64,000 nucleotides of DNA from Alsobacter ponti (GTDB taxonomy: Bacteria; Pseudomonadota; Alphaproteobacteria; Rhizobiales; Beijerinckiaceae), in assembly GCF_024294805.1 (NCBI RefSeq), contig NZ_JANCLU010000006.1:124001-188000 (forward strand). Reading direction: 5' to 3'. The position numbers and the translations under genes are program-made. Below, one piece after another: positions 11,826 through 19,981 of this stretch. Each line of letters opens with the position of its first letter. Position 1 is the first letter of the stretch. Below the pieces are notes generated by a model that worked only from the letters and a program-made list of their open reading frames with translations, searched no databases and had not been told where the DNA came from.

Positions 11826-13088
11826 ATGCGCAAGAGGCTCACAACCCGTTTCGTTGAGACTTTCCCACGGCCCAAGGTGAAGAGGGTCGAGGTGTGGGAC
11901 GAAGTGCTCACCGGCTTCGGCATGCGTGTCTCGACCGAAGGCAAAATCAGCTGGTTCGTCTCGGTCCGCGTCGACGGCAAGCCTGTGCGGCACACGATCG
12001 GGCGATACCCCGCCTTTTCGCTGGTGGAGGCACGCGAGGCCGCACGCAAGGTGCAGCGCGACGTTCAGCAGCAAACCTATCGTAGGCCGAAAGACGTCAA
12101 GCCGCCTCCCAAGGCGGTGACCCTCGGCGATGTGGTGCCCCGCTTCATCGAACTGCACGCCAAGCCGAAGAACCGGACGTGGCGAGCGCAGGAGGCGACA
12201 CTCAAAAAACTCGCGTGCCTGTTCGACAGGCCGATCAAGGAGATCCGGCGAAGCGACGTGGCCAACGTCCTCGACCGCATCATGAAGGAGGGAGCTCCCA
12301 AGGGCGTGAACACGTCGCTCGCCACGCTCAAGACGCTGTTCGGTTGGGCGCTGGACCGCGGCATCGTCGACATTCATCCGCTCGCCGGCATGAAGCGGCC
12401 GGCGAAGCTGATCTCACGCGACCGCATTCTCTCGGACACTGAAATCCGCGCCTTCTGGGCGGCGACCTTCCAGCTCGGGCCGATCTTCGGGCCGATGTAC
12501 CGGCTCCTGCTGATCACCGGCCAGCGGCGCTCGGAAATGGCCGAGATGGAGTGGGCGGAGATCGACTTCGAGCGGCGGCTCTGGACCATCCCTGGTGCGC
12601 GGGCGAAAAACGGCCGACCGCACGATGTACCCTTGCCAGCGATGGCTCTCGACGAGTTACGAAGCGTGCCGCGTTTCATGCGCTCGACCTTCGTCTTCAC
12701 CACCTGCGGCGAGACGCCCGTTTCGGGCTATGGGCGCTGCAAGACTGCACTCGAGGAAGCGGTGAACGCGCCAACCTCCTGGCGCATCCATGACCTGCGC
12801 CGCACGGCCGCTTCGGGGATGGCGCGGCTTTCCGTCCCGCCGCACGTGATCGAGAAGATCTTGAACCACCTCACCAGGCAGATTTCCGGCGTCGCAGCCA
12901 TCTACAACCGCTACGGCTACGAGCGCGAAAAACGCGACGCCATGGAGCAGTGGGCCGACTTCCTCGCGCGGCTGGCCCGCGAACCTGTGCCCGAGGTCAG
13001 AACGGCCAGCGGCACGGCCAAGCGCACCGAGTTCTTCGCCCAATTGCAGGAGAGGGCGCAGCCTGCGAGACTTCAGCGCATTCGCTGA
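11826..13088 (+). CDS. int: P4-type tyrosine recombinase (island integrase)
   Basis: About 420 aa from ATG 11826. It should catalyse integration and excision at tRNA-Phe. The N-terminal DUF4102 arm-binding domain (GFGMRVSTEGKISWFV, about 25-100) and SAM-like core-binding domain (about 110-200) precede the catalytic domain. Catalytic residues seen: Arg in TGQRRSEM, His-x-x-Arg in HDLRRTA, His in LNHLTRQ, and Tyr in IYNRYGYE. Upstream residues of the open frame (from 11661) overlap the broken higA and are not family-like. It is transcribed away from attL, and the small genes behind it may be co-transcribed. Confidence 0.94.
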   Translation: MRKRLTTRFVETFPRPKVKRVEVWDEVLTGFGMRVSTEGKISWFVSVRVDGKPVRHTIGRYPAFSLVEAREAARKVQRDVQQQTYRRPKDVKPPPKAVTLGDVVPRFIELHAKPKNRTWRAQEATLKKLACLFDRPIKEIRRSDVANVLDRIMKEGAPKGVNTSLATLKTLFGWALDRGIVDIHPLAGMKRPAKLISRDRILSDTEIRAFWAATFQLGPIFGPMYRLLLITGQRRSEMAEMEWAEIDFERRLWTIPGARAKNGRPHDVPLPAMALDELRSVPRFMRSTFVFTTCGETPVSGYGRCKTALEEAVNAPTSWRIHDLRRTAASGMARLSVPPHVIEKILNHLTRQISGVAAIYNRYGYEREKRDAMEQWADFLARLAREPVPEVRTASGTAKRTEFFAQLQERAQPARLQRIR

Positions 13089-13111
13089 CAGTCGTTCTTG
13101 CAGGCCTTTTC

Positions 13112-13279
13112 ATGCGCTATTTCAGGCTCCCCGGGCGGGAAAATGAACTATGGGAGCAGAGCCGCTCGCTGGCCGAGGTCTCACCCGACGAACTAGCCAA
13201 TTATCTGCCGGACTGCCTGATCGCGGACCCGGCTTGGACGAACCGGCGGCACGCTTATTCCGATGAGCAGGTCAGTTAG
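13112..13279 (+). CDS. Unknown small protein, perhaps the front piece of a broken gene
   Basis: 55 codons from ATG 13112, 23 bases after the integrase. The residues look protein-like (ELWEQSRSLAEVSPDELANY) and end at a TAG at 13277-13279. Behind this stop the same frame stays plausible for about 24 codons (VRLLFRLGDDVTDDCLHRHL). The following coding-like stretch is in another frame (next entry). No family is recognised. It may be a real small gene overlapping the next one, or one gene broken by a nonsense and a frameshift change. Confidence 0.45.
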   Translation: MRYFRLPGRENELWEQSRSLAEVSPDELANYLPDCLIADPAWTNRRHAYSDEQVS

Positions 13280-13565
13280 GTTCGGTTGCTGTTCCGTCTC
13301 GGCGATGATGTCACCGACGACTGCCTGCACCGGCACCTGGGAACGAGCCTATGACCTCGCCTGCTATCTCAGTCCGAGGTTTCATCCGCAGAGGCCAGTG
13401 AAGCAGCCGGAGAGCCGCGTCTTCGCCGAGTTCGTCGAAGCGCTTGCGAAGCCGATCTTTCCGAAGGGCACCCCATTCGTCGCAGCGGTGCGCAGCTTCG
13501 TGGCCGAACTGGATGCCGCCTGCCAGCGCTTCGCACAGGAGCAAGGCCTCCCGCCCCGTGGCTGA
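13263..13565 (+). CDS. Unknown protein, perhaps the rear piece of a broken gene
   Basis: 100 codons from ATG 13263. The first 25 residues are poor in protein character, but from WERAYDLACYLSPRF on the sequence is convincing, ending FAQEQGLPPRG. This suggests that the true N-terminal half is in the preceding frame and that a one-base shift occurred near 13343. It lies in the integrase-to-AlpA interval of the island. Function is not known. Confidence 0.45.
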   Translation: MSRSVRFGCCSVSAMMSPTTACTGTWERAYDLACYLSPRFHPQRPVKQPESRVFAEFVEALAKPIFPKGTPFVAAVRSFVAELDAACQRFAQEQGLPPRG

Positions 13566-13669
13566 GAAGACCTGTTCCAGCCTGCGTTCTCAGCTACCGC
13601 AACTTTCCCGGAATTCCCTTAACTGTGCTGATTAGGAGACCTCGTCACGCCAACTCACGCGGTCTCACG

Positions 13670-13972
13670 ATGATATCCCTTCGAACGAATGCCGGTCGCG
13701 CGGTCGCCAAGGTACGTCCGCTGAAGGAAAGCGTCGCTGCCTTCGATGCGCCGAAGCAAGCCGATCCGCCGCGCGTCCTTGAGATGCAACCCGTCTTGCT
13801 CAGCCGCGAGGATCTGCGGGCGCTGGGCATCCACGCGTCGAACCCAACGCTGATCAAGTGGGAGAAGGCCAAGACCTTCCCCGCCCGCATCCGCCTGTCG
13901 CCCGTCAAGATCGCGTGGCGGCGGGACGAGGTGCTGGCCCATCTCGACGCTCTCGCGCTGCGGCGCATGTAG
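13670..13972 (+). CDS. AlpA-like / excisionase-type small DNA-binding protein
   Basis: 100 aa. The C-terminal half has the layout of AlpA or MerR-type winged helix proteins: LLSREDLRALGIHASNPTLI, then KWEKAKTFPARIRL, and WRRDEVLAHLDAL at the end. In P4-like elements such proteins activate integrase expression or direct excision. It sits between the integrase and the replication gene, the usual place. The start ATG 13670 has no strong ribosome binding site; the open frame reaches back to 13625. Confidence 0.75.
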   Translation: MISLRTNAGRAVAKVRPLKESVAAFDAPKQADPPRVLEMQPVLLSREDLRALGIHASNPTLIKWEKAKTFPARIRLSPVKIAWRRDEVLAHLDALALRRM

Positions 13973-14010
13973 ACAGCCTTCTCCTTCCTTCCCATTTCAG
14001 GACCACTCCC

Positions 14011-15792
14011 ATGCGAAAGCCCTTTCGCCTGACGGAGGCTATGCGCTCGCGCGTCAAGAAGACGGCGGCGCTGGCCTATGCCGAAGCAGGCCATCCCATT
14101 CTCGCCCTTTTCGGCGTCACTGAAGGCGCCTGCGATTGCGGCACCCCGAATTGCCCCAGCGCCGGCAAGCACCCGATGACCCGCTACTTCCCCCACGGGT
14201 TCAAACATGCCACCACCAACGTGGACGCCATCGAGCGCATCTGGACCAAGCACCCCAACGCCAATATCGGCCTGGTCCCGACCCGTGACCTCCTGATCGT
14301 CGATATCGACGGCCCGAAGGGGGAAGCCTCCGTGGCCGCCCTGGACCTCCCGGAGACGCTGTCCCAGCGCACGGGTAAAGGCCGGCATGCGGTCTTCACC
14401 TGCGAGGGACTATCGGGCTGGAAGGCTCCCAAGCTAGAAGGCGTCGATTTCCGCTACAACGCGAACGGCTATATCGCGGTGTCGCCATCGACGCATGTGT
14501 CGGGACGCTCCTACCGCTGGCGCTCCGGCCACGACCGGCCAGCCAAGCTCGACCATCGAATCTTCAAGGCTCCCCGCCTGCTCCGGATCGATTTCGGCGC
14601 GACGACCGACACGATCAAGGAAGGCGGCCGCAACACGCGCCTCGCCAGCATCGCCGGGGCGCTGCGCGCCAAGGGCGTTCCGGAAAAGGCCATCGCCGAA
14701 AGCCTGGCGAGGATCAATCGCGAGGTTTGCGATCCGCCCTTGCCGCCACACGAGGTGCGCAAGATCGCCAAGAGCATCGGCTCCTATCCGACGCCGAGCG
14801 AAGAGGCCTTCGGCGACCTCGCCGACGTCAAGGTCGAAGAGGTGGCCTGGCTCCTGCGGCCCTACTTCCCGCGTGGCGTCGCCAGCGTGATCGAGGGCGA
14901 TCCCGGCATCGGGAAATCCAACTTCACCATGGCGCTCATCGCAGCCCTCACGACCGGGCGAGGCGTGCCGTGGTCGCCCGATACGCCACGTGGCGTGGTG
15001 TTGATCCTCAGCGCCGAGGATGACCCCGCGCGCGTCCTCAAGCCTCGCCTCATCGCCAACGGCGCGGATCTCTCGCATGGGCGTGTGTGGTTCGCACAAG
15101 AACTCTTCACGCTCGACGAAACCGGGCTCGACCTGCTTCGGCAGAAGATCGCCGAGGTCGAGCCGGCCCTCGTCGTGATCGATCCGCTCGTCGCCTATAT
15201 GGGCGCGGGGGCCGACGTCCACAAAGCGACCGACATGACCCAGTTCTTTGTCGGCCTGTCGCGCATCGCCCGAGAGAACGATTGCGCCATCATGGTCGTC
15301 CGCCACCTGCGCAAGAGCCGGCAAGGCGATGCGCTGATGCAAGGACACGGGTCCGTCTCCATCATCGGCAGCGTGCGTTCCGCCCTCGTCATGGCCCGCC
15401 ACCCCGACGACGCCGAGGTCCGCGCAGTGGCGCATTCCAAATCGAACTATGGACCGTTGGGGCCGACGCTCACTTTCACACTGGTGGCGACCGGCAGCGT
15501 TCCCGCCGTAAAGTGGCTCGGCACGGACGAAAACCTCACCTCGGATCGCCTGTTGCAACCCGCGCCGGGGCAGGGACCAGGACGCCCCACGCGCGAAGGC
15601 GACGACGTTCGGGCGTTCCTCTCGGCTTACCTCGCCAGTGGCGGCCGTGACTCACGCGCCGTGCGCACCGCCGCCGAAGCCCGCTCCTTCGCCTGGATCA
15701 CCGTGCGCCGCGTCGCCAAAGACCTCGGCGTTCTCATGATCCGCGAGGGCTTGGCCTCGATCTGGTCGCTGCCTCCCAAGGCCGCACCGTGA
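14011..15792 (+). CDS. Primase-polymerase / RepA-like ATPase fusion (element replication)
   Basis: 593 aa from ATG 14011. The N-terminal part (about 20-200) is a bifunctional primase/polymerase domain: an ACDCGTPNCPSAGKHP zinc-like segment, the metal-binding aspartates in LIVDIDGPKG, and the histidine in GRHAVFT. A PriCT-type helical segment (GGRNTRLASIAGALRAKGVP) follows at about 205-260. The C-terminal half is a RepA/RecA-like ATPase (AAA_25) with Walker A EGDPGIGKSN and Walker B ALVVIDPLVAY. Such fusions start replication of plasmids and satellites, so the island may replicate after excision. The end resembles a winged helix that could bind the origin. Confidence 0.9.
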   Translation: MRKPFRLTEAMRSRVKKTAALAYAEAGHPILALFGVTEGACDCGTPNCPSAGKHPMTRYFPHGFKHATTNVDAIERIWTKHPNANIGLVPTRDLLIVDIDGPKGEASVAALDLPETLSQRTGKGRHAVFTCEGLSGWKAPKLEGVDFRYNANGYIAVSPSTHVSGRSYRWRSGHDRPAKLDHRIFKAPRLLRIDFGATTDTIKEGGRNTRLASIAGALRAKGVPEKAIAESLARINREVCDPPLPPHEVRKIAKSIGSYPTPSEEAFGDLADVKVEEVAWLLRPYFPRGVASVIEGDPGIGKSNFTMALIAALTTGRGVPWSPDTPRGVVLILSAEDDPARVLKPRLIANGADLSHGRVWFAQELFTLDETGLDLLRQKIAEVEPALVVIDPLVAYMGAGADVHKATDMTQFFVGLSRIARENDCAIMVVRHLRKSRQGDALMQGHGSVSIIGSVRSALVMARHPDDAEVRAVAHSKSNYGPLGPTLTFTLVATGSVPAVKWLGTDENLTSDRLLQPAPGQGPGRPTREGDDVRAFLSAYLASGGRDSRAVRTAAEARSFAWITVRRVAKDLGVLMIREGLASIWSLPPKAAP

Positions 15793-15918
15793 GCGGTGCT
15801 CATTATTCGTAGCCCAGGAGTTTTGAGCACCGGCTCGGAGCCCGCTGGCCCCGCCAAAACCCGACCTAAAAAAGTGCTGACCTACAACCGCGCCCACGCT
15901 GCGAAAGAGGAGATTGCC

Positions 15919-16218
15919 ATGACCATTCCATTCGACAGTCAATATCGCGACCGTATCCGAGACGCCGTCTGTGACGCCATCTTCAAGGCGTCTCACGATC
16001 CGGCCTCCGGCGGCGTGATCCTTCGTAGCGGCGAAGTGATCGACAGCCTCGTGACGGCCATGGCGATGACGATCGCGTATGCTCGGCGGGACGACAGCGA
16101 CGCTGTAATCGCTCGCATCACGGTGCGCATCGCGCAGGACCTAAAGTCCCGCGAGCGGGCGTTCCGCCGTCACCTCGACGAGAGCAACGACGGCCACGTA
16201 GTCCGTGATCTTCACTGA
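15919..16218 (+). CDS. Unknown small protein of the island
   Basis: 99 aa from ATG 15919, which follows AAAGAGGAG. The protein is mostly helical with a repeated acidic and basic pattern (YRDRIRDAVCDAIFKASHD ... RRHLDESNDGHVV). No family is recognised. It stands 126 bases behind the primase gene in the same direction and may be part of the same transcript, as an accessory replication or control gene. Confidence 0.7.
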   Translation: MTIPFDSQYRDRIRDAVCDAIFKASHDPASGGVILRSGEVIDSLVTAMAMTIAYARRDDSDAVIARITVRIAQDLKSRERAFRRHLDESNDGHVVRDLH

Positions 16219-16415
16219 AGCGACTGGTTGCCCATCGCGAAAATAGGCGACAGCTGATACAGGGCATATCCGGGGCGACGCGCGATGATCATCGAACGGC
16301 GAGCATCGCCATCCCGGACCGCCTCCAGAGCCGCGAACACCGACACTGCGAATGCCGATCGGACTGTCGGTGCGGCGGGCTTTGGCGAAAAGCGTGCGAA
16401 TTGAAGCTGGTGCAT
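16212..16415 (-). CDS. Possible 67-aa protein converging on the previous gene
   Basis: An open frame from ATG 16415 to 16212 whose C-terminal half reads naturally (DGDARRSMIIARRPGYALYQ). It overlaps the end of the plus-strand gene by seven bases. There is no clear ribosome binding site and no known domain. The rest of the 391-base interval 16219-16609 holds no other candidate. Confidence 0.28.
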   Translation of the reverse strand: MHQLQFARFSPKPAAPTVRSAFAVSVFAALEAVRDGDARRSMIIARRPGYALYQLSPIFAMGNQSLQ

Positions 16416-16609
16416 CCGTAGAATCGAGCCGAGCCACAGTCTTGGGTTTCAATTCGCGCTCGACGACAAAAAATCGATGCGTCTGCGCGCAGTAGCGTGC
16501 GCGTAGGCCGCCGTTCGCGCTCCCGCCGCGGGATACCACCCGGCAAGCAGGGTTCGGCGAAACTGGCCGATCCTTGACCGGCGCAAGCCGGCCGGGATTC
16601 ACTCCCGAC

Positions 16610-17536
16610 ATGACCAAGGCAGTGCTCACCACCAAAGTCGACCCCACCTACGACGATAGGCCGGAGGAGCGCTACCACTTCCCCCGTACCTACCTTCGTC
16701 AGGTCGAAGCCGCGGTGAGAGACTGGATCGTCTACTACGAGCCGCGCCGCACCACGGGCGACGTGCTGAGCAAGGGCGGCCGCCAAGCCTATTTCGCAAC
16801 GGCGAGGATCGACGGGATCATCCCCGACCCGTCGCGGGCGGATCACTTCTATGCACTGGTGAGCGGTTATCTTGAATTCGAGCGGGCCGTTCCGTTTCGC
16901 GAGAACTTCGGCACCTATGAGAGGGCGTTGACCAAGGAAGACGGCTCCACCAACAAAGGCGCGTTCGGCCGCGCCGTGCGGAATATGACGGACGAGGAAT
17001 ACGATCTCATCCTCATGGCGGGTTACTCCCACACGCTCGGTCTGGCTCCTCGACAAAGACCGATCGGCGATGTGCCCGAGGAGATCCACCCCGGCTTCGG
17101 GGAAACCGCCCAAGCCCCCTATGAGGTCGACCGCCGCATCGTCGAACAACTTGTCTCGCGCCCGTTCCGGGACCGGGCCTTTTCAGCGGCAGTGAAAACC
17201 GCCTACGCCGATACCTGCGCCATGACCGGGCTGCGCATCATCAACGGCGGCGGCCGCTCCGAGGTGCAGGCCGCCCATGTCCGCCCGGTGGCTGATCGCG
17301 GACCCGACGCCGTGTCCAACGGCGTCGCGCTGTCGTCCACTGTACATTGGATGTTCGATCGAGGCTTGCTGTCGGTCGATGAGAACTACGACCTTTTGAT
17401 CGCAAAGAGCACGGCCCCCGACACGCTGTCGCGGCTCCTCGTCCCCGAGCGGAAACTGAGACTTCCCGAGCGGCCAGAACTGTGGCCAGCGCAAACTTAT
17501 CTCGACTACCACCGGCGGCAGGTCTTCAAGGGTTGA
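16610..17536 (+). CDS. HNH endonuclease-domain protein
   Basis: 308 aa from ATG 16610 (a GTG at 16574 is an alternative). The C-terminal third is an HNH_2-type nuclease: CAMTG, AAHVRPVADRGPD with the first His, SNGVALSSTVHWMFDRGLL with Asn and His. Only one of the usual cysteine pairs is visible. The N-terminal 200 residues include a segment, YFATARIDGIIPDP, that resembles a modified-base or SRA/EVE-like reader, but this is weak. Such proteins often act in restriction or phage defence. It is separated from the type I operon by a regulator. Confidence 0.82.
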   Translation: MTKAVLTTKVDPTYDDRPEERYHFPRTYLRQVEAAVRDWIVYYEPRRTTGDVLSKGGRQAYFATARIDGIIPDPSRADHFYALVSGYLEFERAVPFRENFGTYERALTKEDGSTNKGAFGRAVRNMTDEEYDLILMAGYSHTLGLAPRQRPIGDVPEEIHPGFGETAQAPYEVDRRIVEQLVSRPFRDRAFSAAVKTAYADTCAMTGLRIINGGGRSEVQAAHVRPVADRGPDAVSNGVALSSTVHWMFDRGLLSVDENYDLLIAKSTAPDTLSRLLVPERKLRLPERPELWPAQTYLDYHRRQVFKG

Positions 17537-17591
17537 GACCGGCGCGAAGACAGTACCTGTGCGGAGGCGCGGCCTGCCTCGATAGGCGGGC

Positions 17592-17801
17592 TTACTCCCG
17601 CAGCAAGTCCGCCGCCCTCACGCCCAACGCCTCAGCCAGCCGCGCCACAATCGTCACGGTAGGATTGCGCACCCCGCGCTCGACACCAGACACATAGGTC
17701 CGGTCGATCCCGGCTTGATCGGCCAACGCCTCTTGGCTCAGGCCCACCGCTTGGCGAGCCTCCCGTAAGTTCCGACCGACAATCTTCCGAATGTCCTCCA
17801 T
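17592..17801 (-). CDS. XRE-family regulator resembling restriction controller (C) proteins
   Basis: 69 aa, almost entirely one HTH_3 domain: SQEALADQAGIDRTYVSGVE followed by RGVRNPTVTIVARLAEALGV. The size and the DRTYVSGVERG sequence are those of controller proteins that time restriction-modification genes. It is transcribed divergently from a small membrane-protein gene across a spacer with tandem repeats at 17821-17851, its probable operator. Whether it also controls the type I operon, about 8.5 kb away, is open. Confidence 0.88.
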   Translation of the reverse strand: MEDIRKIVGRNLREARQAVGLSQEALADQAGIDRTYVSGVERGVRNPTVTIVARLAEALGVRAADLLRE

Positions 17802-17820
17802 GGGTGGAGAACGCCGTCCT

Positions 17821-17851
17821 GTGGACTATTCGTCCACGGACTATCGTCGAC
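17821..17851. promoter_or_regulatory. Probable operator of the XRE regulator
   Basis: A perfect inverted repeat GTGGAC-N5-GTCCAC (17821-17837) is followed at once by a second near-copy, GGACTATCGTCGAC (17838-17851). The spacing of the two GGACTAT units is 15 bases. This arrangement, just upstream of the regulator's ATG (17801) and in the divergent promoter region, fits cooperative binding by two dimers. Confidence 0.6.
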
Positions 17852-17910
17852 ATTTCGGTTTGGAGTTTGCGATGTAGACGATAATCAACATGTCGAAGGA
17901 GGGCTTCGAC

Positions 17911-18174
17911 ATGTTGAACTGGCTATGGTGGGTGTTCGTTGGCGTGGCGACCGCGCCGATCTGGGGCACTTTCCTCTGGCACGCATACGAGTTCCGAGTG
18001 CGGCCGCTGTTCGTCCCCGGCGAGGAGATCGACCAGCTCGTAGCCACGATGTTGGAGCGAGACGACCCCGAGGAAGCCGCGTTCATCGAAGAACAGGCGG
18101 CTTGGTATCGGAATGACACGTTTGAGCAGGGGAAGTGGCGGCGGGTCAGGCAGAGCCTACGAAATCTCAGTTGA
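17911..18174 (+). CDS. Small membrane-anchored protein of unknown function
   Basis: 87 aa. The N-terminus is one hydrophobic span (LNWLWWVFVGVATAPIW); the rest is cytosolic-looking, acidic, and ends in a basic helix. The ATG at 17911 is preferred because AAGGAGG precedes it; an upstream ATG at 17890 would put this ribosome site inside the gene. It runs divergently from the XRE regulator and converges on the Mrr-like gene. No domain is recognised. Confidence 0.65.
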   Translation: MLNWLWWVFVGVATAPIWGTFLWHAYEFRVRPLFVPGEEIDQLVATMLERDDPEEAAFIEEQAAWYRNDTFEQGKWRRVRQSLRNLS

Positions 18175-18181
18175 GGCGAGA

Positions 18182-19234
18182 TCACTCCTGCTCGGCCAAA
18201 ACCCAAATGCGCTTAAGTGGCAAATCGGCCTGAACGTCCTCGCTCAGGTGCTCATAGCTTTGTTGAACTGCCCGGACGACTTCGCCTGCATCCCAGATTC
18301 GGATCTCGAAGAATAGGCGCTGGGCCTCCTTGGCGAGTGCCTTTGTCACTCCGCCCCATGCGACGAGCAGCCCTTGTTCCGCCGAGAACTGGCGCATGAC
18401 GCCCTGCAACTCACGAAGCACGGTCACGTCTGTCGACGTGTCCTGGGATTTGACCTGCACGACGAGGCGCGGAGGATCAAATCCGAGTGGCCCTTTGCCG
18501 GCAACGATATCGACGCCGCCATCCGCACCGGGTGGGGAGACCACGACTCGGTAGCCCTGAGTCTCCAAAATTGCCCCGACCAGCGTCGAGAGCTTGTGAC
18601 CCTTGAAAGCAGTGGCGATCTTCGCGCGGATGGCGTCATCCGCGACCTGCACCAGATCGACCGGAGATGCGACATCATCTGCGGACGCTACGCTATCAGC
18701 CTGCTTCTTCGGTCCGGGCAGTCCGTTGGCGCTGCCAAGCTTTCCGGAAAGCGCTGGGTCACCTTTCCCATTAAGCACCGAAGTCACACGGACTTCCGCG
18801 TCATTACGATGTACTCGGCACACCGTCATGAACGAGCCGAATGAGTAGAGTAGATCCTGCGCAAAGGCGCTTCTCGGAACCTCTGTCAGCCACTCGACCG
18901 CCCTCGTGTGGCGGATTTCACCGTGGTCAGTCCGATACTTGTATGGCCCAGCGACACGCCCGATCGCGACTGCCGCGCGGGTCTTCAACGGCATGACCAC
19001 AAGGTCACCCTTCGCCATTATGTGAGCGAACGGCCATAGCTGACTTTCCCAGTTGGAAAGCGTCTTGCCTTTTTCGTCGGGGTAATTGGTTTCGAGAGTG
19101 GCGTAGAGCTCTTCTCTGGTCTTGATGGCTTCCAAATCTGGAACGTTGTCCCAGCCGATGACCGCCAACCCGTTATCGAGCGCGACGCTTTCGCGCTCAC
19201 CATACTTGCCGGAACGGACAAGCCAAAGTGTCAT
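18182..19234 (-). CDS. Mrr-like restriction endonuclease (last gene of the restriction operon)
   Basis: About 350 aa from ATG 19234 (GTG 19243 possible). The C-terminal part has an Mrr_cat PD-(D/E)xK fold: helix LVGAILETQGY, then DGGVDIVAGKGPLGFDPP and the catalytic QVKSQ. The N-terminal 120 residues (LWLVRSGKYG, GLAVIGWDNV, GDLVVMPLK) form the reader-like domain of COG4127-type proteins. Mrr-type enzymes cut modified foreign DNA (type IV). It directly follows the metallopeptidase gene, so it belongs to the hsd operon. A second cleaving enzyme in a type I operon is unusual. Confidence 0.85.
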   Translation of the reverse strand: MTLWLVRSGKYGERESVALDNGLAVIGWDNVPDLEAIKTREELYATLETNYPDEKGKTLSNWESQLWPFAHIMAKGDLVVMPLKTRAAVAIGRVAGPYKYRTDHGEIRHTRAVEWLTEVPRSAFAQDLLYSFGSFMTVCRVHRNDAEVRVTSVLNGKGDPALSGKLGSANGLPGPKKQADSVASADDVASPVDLVQVADDAIRAKIATAFKGHKLSTLVGAILETQGYRVVVSPPGADGGVDIVAGKGPLGFDPPRLVVQVKSQDTSTDVTVLRELQGVMRQFSAEQGLLVAWGGVTKALAKEAQRLFFEIRIWDAGEVVRAVQQSYEHLSEDVQADLPLKRIWVLAEQE

Positions 19235-19243
19235 GTGATCCAC

Positions 19244-19981
19244 TCACCAAGCGTAGCTGAACCCGCGCCGATCCAATTCGTGAATCCTGCTTTCGTAGTC
19301 GGGCATAACTGTTTCGAGAGATCGCCAAAACCGACGCGTGTGGTTGTGTTCGAGGATGTGGCATGCCTCGTGAGCAATCACGTAATCGATCAATGAAACG
19401 GGAGCCATCACGAGCCGCCAATTCAGTCGGATCCGGCCGCGAGCGTCGCAACTGCCCCATCGTTTTGATTGATCCACAACATAGATCGGCGGACGCGGAA
19501 TGCCGAGAGTTTCAGCAATTATTTTGGCTCGTTCGGGAAAGCGCTCTTTGGCTTTGTCGCGATACCAATGCCGCAATGCGCTACGGATTGCGGCCCGCCG
19601 AAGCATGGGCGAAAGATCGGGAAGAACCGGAGCGATCAGCGCTGTACCACGCGCCGTGATCCGCGTTGTGATCGCGTCGGCATCCTGCACGACCCGGAGC
19701 CGATAGGCGCGGCCAAGATAGTGAAAAGTCTCTCCACCGACGAACTCACGCTGAATGGGCGTGCCACCTAGCTCACGGTAAGCCGCTTGCTTGCGTAGGA
19801 CCCACGGCCCCTTCTTGCACACGATGTCAAGCACATGGGCGTCGTCCATGTCGGAAGGCGCGAGGACCCGCACGCCGTCATATCCAACCGCGATCGAAAC
19901 TGTCTTACGCCGCGTCGTCCGTTCGATGGCAAAGCGGATGAGTTCACCACCAAAGCCGAGTTCATGCGTCGGCGTCGTCAT
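19244..19981 (-). CDS. YgjP/DUF45-type zinc metallopeptidase of type I restriction loci
   Basis: 245 aa. The zinc site HEACHILEHNHTRRF (HExxH with a third His six residues on) and the family stretch KRWGSCDARGRIRLNWRL are both present, as in YgjP/SprT-like proteins. Members often follow hsdR in type I operons; their role there is not settled, but turning over HsdR (restriction alleviation) is a reasonable idea. The start overlaps the hsdR stop as ATGA (19978-19981), so translation is coupled. Confidence 0.9.
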   Translation of the reverse strand: MTTPTHELGFGGELIRFAIERTTRRKTVSIAVGYDGVRVLAPSDMDDAHVLDIVCKKGPWVLRKQAAYRELGGTPIQREFVGGETFHYLGRAYRLRVVQDADAITTRITARGTALIAPVLPDLSPMLRRAAIRSALRHWYRDKAKERFPERAKIIAETLGIPRPPIYVVDQSKRWGSCDARGRIRLNWRLVMAPVSLIDYVIAHEACHILEHNHTRRFWRSLETVMPDYESRIHELDRRGFSYAW

